From contig NZ_JAAOXD010000003.1 in NCBI RefSeq assembly GCF_014694315.1, forward strand, positions 1,021,741 to 1,085,740: a stretch of 64,000 nucleotides of DNA, in the 5' to 3' direction. The notes beneath the pieces were generated by a model. It had not been told where the DNA came from. It saw only the letters and a list, made by a program, of their open reading frames with translations, and made no database searches. Each line of letters begins with the position of its first letter. Within the stretch, counting starts at the first letter, position 1. Source of the DNA: Arthrobacter ipis. GTDB taxonomy: Bacteria > Actinomycetota > Actinomycetes > Actinomycetales > Micrococcaceae. The translations under genes were made by a program, and so were the position numbers. Below are positions 61,985 through 64,000 of this stretch, in pieces.

Positions 61985-63174
61985 GCACTGCAGCAGCCAA
62001 AGGTTTCCTCGCCCTCGAACTGGACGGCGACGGAGCGCACCCCGCCGCCTGGCGCAAGGCGCGGCACGCTCCCGCCGAACTGCTCGACGGAACGCGCGTC
62101 CGTGCCACGGTGCTGGCCGCGGAATCGGCCGGGTTCCATGTGGCCACGTTCGCGGACGGATCGCTGACGCCTGCGTCTTCCGAGCCCGGCGGCCGCGATA
62201 TCCCGGGCCGGCTGAACGCCCTCCAGCGTGCAGCCTTTGCCGGGCCTGTCACCGGTTCCATCGTGCTGGTCCCCGAGGTTGACACCGTCTACACGGAGCC
62301 GTTCCACATCTCCACCCAGCTCGCCAGCCTGGACTACGTGTCGGGCGGCCGCGCCGGCTGGCTGGTGGCGGCGTCAGACAACGCAGCGGATGCCGCCGCC
62401 GTCGGACGTTCGTTTGTTTCTGCTGACGGTCTGGCCCGGGAGGCCGCCGATTCGATCGAGGTCAGCCGCCGGCTCTGGGACTCCTGGGAGGACGACGCCG
62501 TGATCCGCGACGTCGCCACCGGGCGGTACCTCGACGTCGACAAGCTGCACTACGTCGATTTTGAAAGCGGCGTTGAGTCCGGCGGCGCCGGCTACTCCGT
62601 CAAGGGGCCGTCCATCATTCCCCGGCCTCTGCAGGGACAGCTGCCGGTCCTCGCGCCGGCCGGCCTGCTGAGTACAGACCAGCTGTCCGCCGGGACGGCG
62701 GACGCCGTGACGGCGGACGCCGTGCTCGTCTCCGCGCCCACGCCCGAGCTGCTGGCCGGCGAGATCGCCGAAGCCCGCGCAGCCGCTCCCGCGGCGGCCA
62801 TCATCGCCGAGCTCGACGTCGTCCTCGACGCCCGCGGACAAAGCGCCGCCGGGCGCCTCGCCGAACTCGACGCGCACACGCCCTGGCAGAGCAGCCGCGC
62901 CCGTTTCGTCGGCACCGCGGCCGAGCTCACCGGGCGGCTGGCCTCCATTCTGGAGACTGCCGACGGCGTGCGCCTCCACCCGGCGGTTCTGGACGTGGAC
63001 TTGGAGGAGCTGGCCCAGCTGGTGCTTCCTGCCCTCCGGCGCCGGGGTGTGCTCGCCCCGCAGCAGCCGGGTTCCACCTTCCGGGACCTGCTGGGGCTGC
63101 AGCGGCCGGCCAGCCGGTACGCCGCTGCCACTGCAACCGCACCCTTGACCGCAAGTTCCGCGGCCGAGAACTAG
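61981..63174 (+). CDS. LLM-class flavin monooxygenase (YtmO-like)
   Basis: A 397-residue luciferase-fold protein. GTG 61981 overlaps the previous stop. Characteristic parts: GSIVLVPEVDTVYTEPFHIS, TQLASLDYVSGGRAGWLVA and SRRLWDSWEDDAVIRDVATG, then HYVDFESGVESGG and IPRPLQGQLPVLAPA. A stretch from about residue 300 on departs from the barrel and ends in a Ser/Ala-rich tail. With the next gene it forms a monooxygenase pair as in the Bacillus ytm operon (ytmO and ytnJ). Confidence 0.9.
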   Translation: MSTAAAKGFLALELDGDGAHPAAWRKARHAPAELLDGTRVRATVLAAESAGFHVATFADGSLTPASSEPGGRDIPGRLNALQRAAFAGPVTGSIVLVPEVDTVYTEPFHISTQLASLDYVSGGRAGWLVAASDNAADAAAVGRSFVSADGLAREAADSIEVSRRLWDSWEDDAVIRDVATGRYLDVDKLHYVDFESGVESGGAGYSVKGPSIIPRPLQGQLPVLAPAGLLSTDQLSAGTADAVTADAVLVSAPTPELLAGEIAEARAAAPAAAIIAELDVVLDARGQSAAGRLAELDAHTPWQSSRARFVGTAAELTGRLASILETADGVRLHPAVLDVDLEELAQLVLPALRRRGVLAPQQPGSTFRDLLGLQRPASRYAAATATAPLTASSAAEN

Positions 63175-63184
63175 GGAGAAACCC

Positions 63185-64000
63185 ATGACAGACACACATA
63201 TCGGCAACGGCTTCGTGCCCTCCGGCCAGCTGCAGCTCGGCATCTTCTTCCAGGGCGTGAACTCGGGTACCGTCTGGAAGTCGCCGGAATCCGGATCACA
63301 GACGGACTTCGAGTCCTTCCGCCGCATCGCCCAGACCGCGGAGCGGGGTCTGTTCGCGGCGTTCTTCCTTGGCGAAGGGCTGCGGCTCCGCGAGCACCTC
63401 GGCCGCCCGCACGCGCTGGACGTCGCCGGCCGGCCGGACGCGCAGACCATGCTGGCCGCGTTGGCGTCCGTGACCAGCCGCATCGGCCTGGTGGCCACCC
63501 AGAACACCACGTACAACGACCCCGCCGACCTGGCGCACCGGCTGTCCAGCCTGGACCTCCTCTCCGGCGGCCGCGCGGCCTGGAACGTGGTCACCACGGA
63601 CAACGCCTGGACCGGGGCGAACTTCCGCCGCGGCGGCTACCTGGACCACGCCGACCGGTACGTCCACGCCGAAGCATTCGTGAACACGGCCAAGCGGATC
63701 TGGGACTCCTGGGAGGACGGCGCCATTGCTTCGAGCCCTGGTGCGACTGCCTGGGCCACACCCGGTTCTGCCCGGCCCGTCCACCACGAAGGCAAGCACT
63801 ACACCGTGGACTACGTGCCCCGGCTGCCGCGCAGCGCCCAGTACCGGCCGGTGCTGTTCCAGGCCGGCGACTCGCCGGAGGGCCGCGACTTCGCTGCCCG
63901 GCAGGCCGACGTCATCTTCTCTGCCCACCCGAAGCTCGACGACGCCCTCGACTTCCGGCGCGACATCGTCGAACGCACGGTCAAGGCAGGCCGCGGCACG
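63185..64000 (+). CDS. NtaA/SnaA/DszA-type FMN-dependent monooxygenase (cut by the right edge)
   Basis: The first 272 residues are in the window; family members have about 440-470. AGGGA precedes ATG 63185. It has LQLGIFFQGVNSGTVWKSPE, ATQNTTYNDPADLAHRLSSL and GRAAWNVVTTDNAWTGANFR, then RIWDSWEDGA and VLFQAGDSPEGRDFAARQAD, all hallmarks of NtaA-type monooxygenases. These use reduced FMN from a partner reductase. It likely oxidises a carbon next to sulfur or nitrogen in the imported compound. The C-terminus and any deacetylase gene lie outside the window. Confidence 0.93.
   Translation, partial: MTDTHIGNGFVPSGQLQLGIFFQGVNSGTVWKSPESGSQTDFESFRRIAQTAERGLFAAFFLGEGLRLREHLGRPHALDVAGRPDAQTMLAALASVTSRIGLVATQNTTYNDPADLAHRLSSLDLLSGGRAAWNVVTTDNAWTGANFRRGGYLDHADRYVHAEAFVNTAKRIWDSWEDGAIASSPGATAWATPGSARPVHHEGKHYTVDYVPRLPRSAQYRPVLFQAGDSPEGRDFAARQADVIFSAHPKLDDALDFRRDIVERTVKAGRGT

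Overview
The window looks like a chromosomal segment of a high-GC soil actinobacterium of the Arthrobacter/Pseudarthrobacter type (Micrococcaceae). The basis is very high GC with strongly GC-biased third codon positions, many GTG starts joined as GTGA overlaps, plant-polysaccharide enzymes with Tat or Sec signals, several LacI-family regulators and actinobacterial-type lipoproteins. This is inferred from protein character only; no rRNA or other species marker is present.

Positions 1-5774 hold a galacto-oligosaccharide locus: a GanSPQA-like ABC importer and a GH42 beta-galactosidase (cut by the left edge), transcribed away from a LacI regulator with two 14-bp palindromic operators between them. 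Positions 5827-8545 carry a MarR regulator with an MFS exporter, a GNAT acetyltransferase, and a small, probably leaderless HTH gene sitting on its own palindrome. Positions 8568-20042 form an arabinan locus: secreted LamG-GH43, a secreted GH51, a four-gene YtfQRT-YjfF-like furanose importer and a Tat-exported GH43 with a C-terminal sugar-binding domain. Then come an LLM oxidoreductase (20258) and a multidomain beta-propeller phytase (21507).

Positions 23796-33940 are a gene-poor patchwork of small hypothetical proteins, a CsbD-like protein, a large Ig-repeat surface protein, a decayed serine recombinase, tRNA-Lys, an Hsp20 gene and a frameshifted HtrA-like protease. The tRNA and hsp20 promoters are near mirror images. 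Positions 34048-35609 hold a TetR/EamA pair with a clear operator.

Positions 35682-48472 are the second arabinose locus: a ChvE-GguAB importer, then, on the other strand, araB-araD-araA, an aldose 1-epimerase, a LacI regulator and an NAD-dependent epimerase, with a second LacI gene upstream of araB. The same operator, TTGT(T/G)AGCG(C/T)TMACAA in one orientation or the other, lies at the GH51/ytfQ region (two copies), at chvE and at araB. This joins polymer cleavage, two import systems and intracellular catabolism into one apparent arabinose regulon, distinct from the TGTTTGCGCAAACA sites of the galactan locus.

The right end holds a secreted glycosidase-like protein with FG-GAP repeats (48555), a Tat-exported multicopper oxidase coupled to a membrane protein (50498-53913), an Amt ammonium transporter with a GlnR-like box, and a divergent cluster (55383 to the right edge). 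That cluster has an FAD/NAD(P)-GNAT fusion opposite an amino-acid-type ABC importer, a DUF1684 protein and two flavin monooxygenases. Its gene content resembles the Bacillus subtilis yxe and ytm operons for modified-cysteine salvage.
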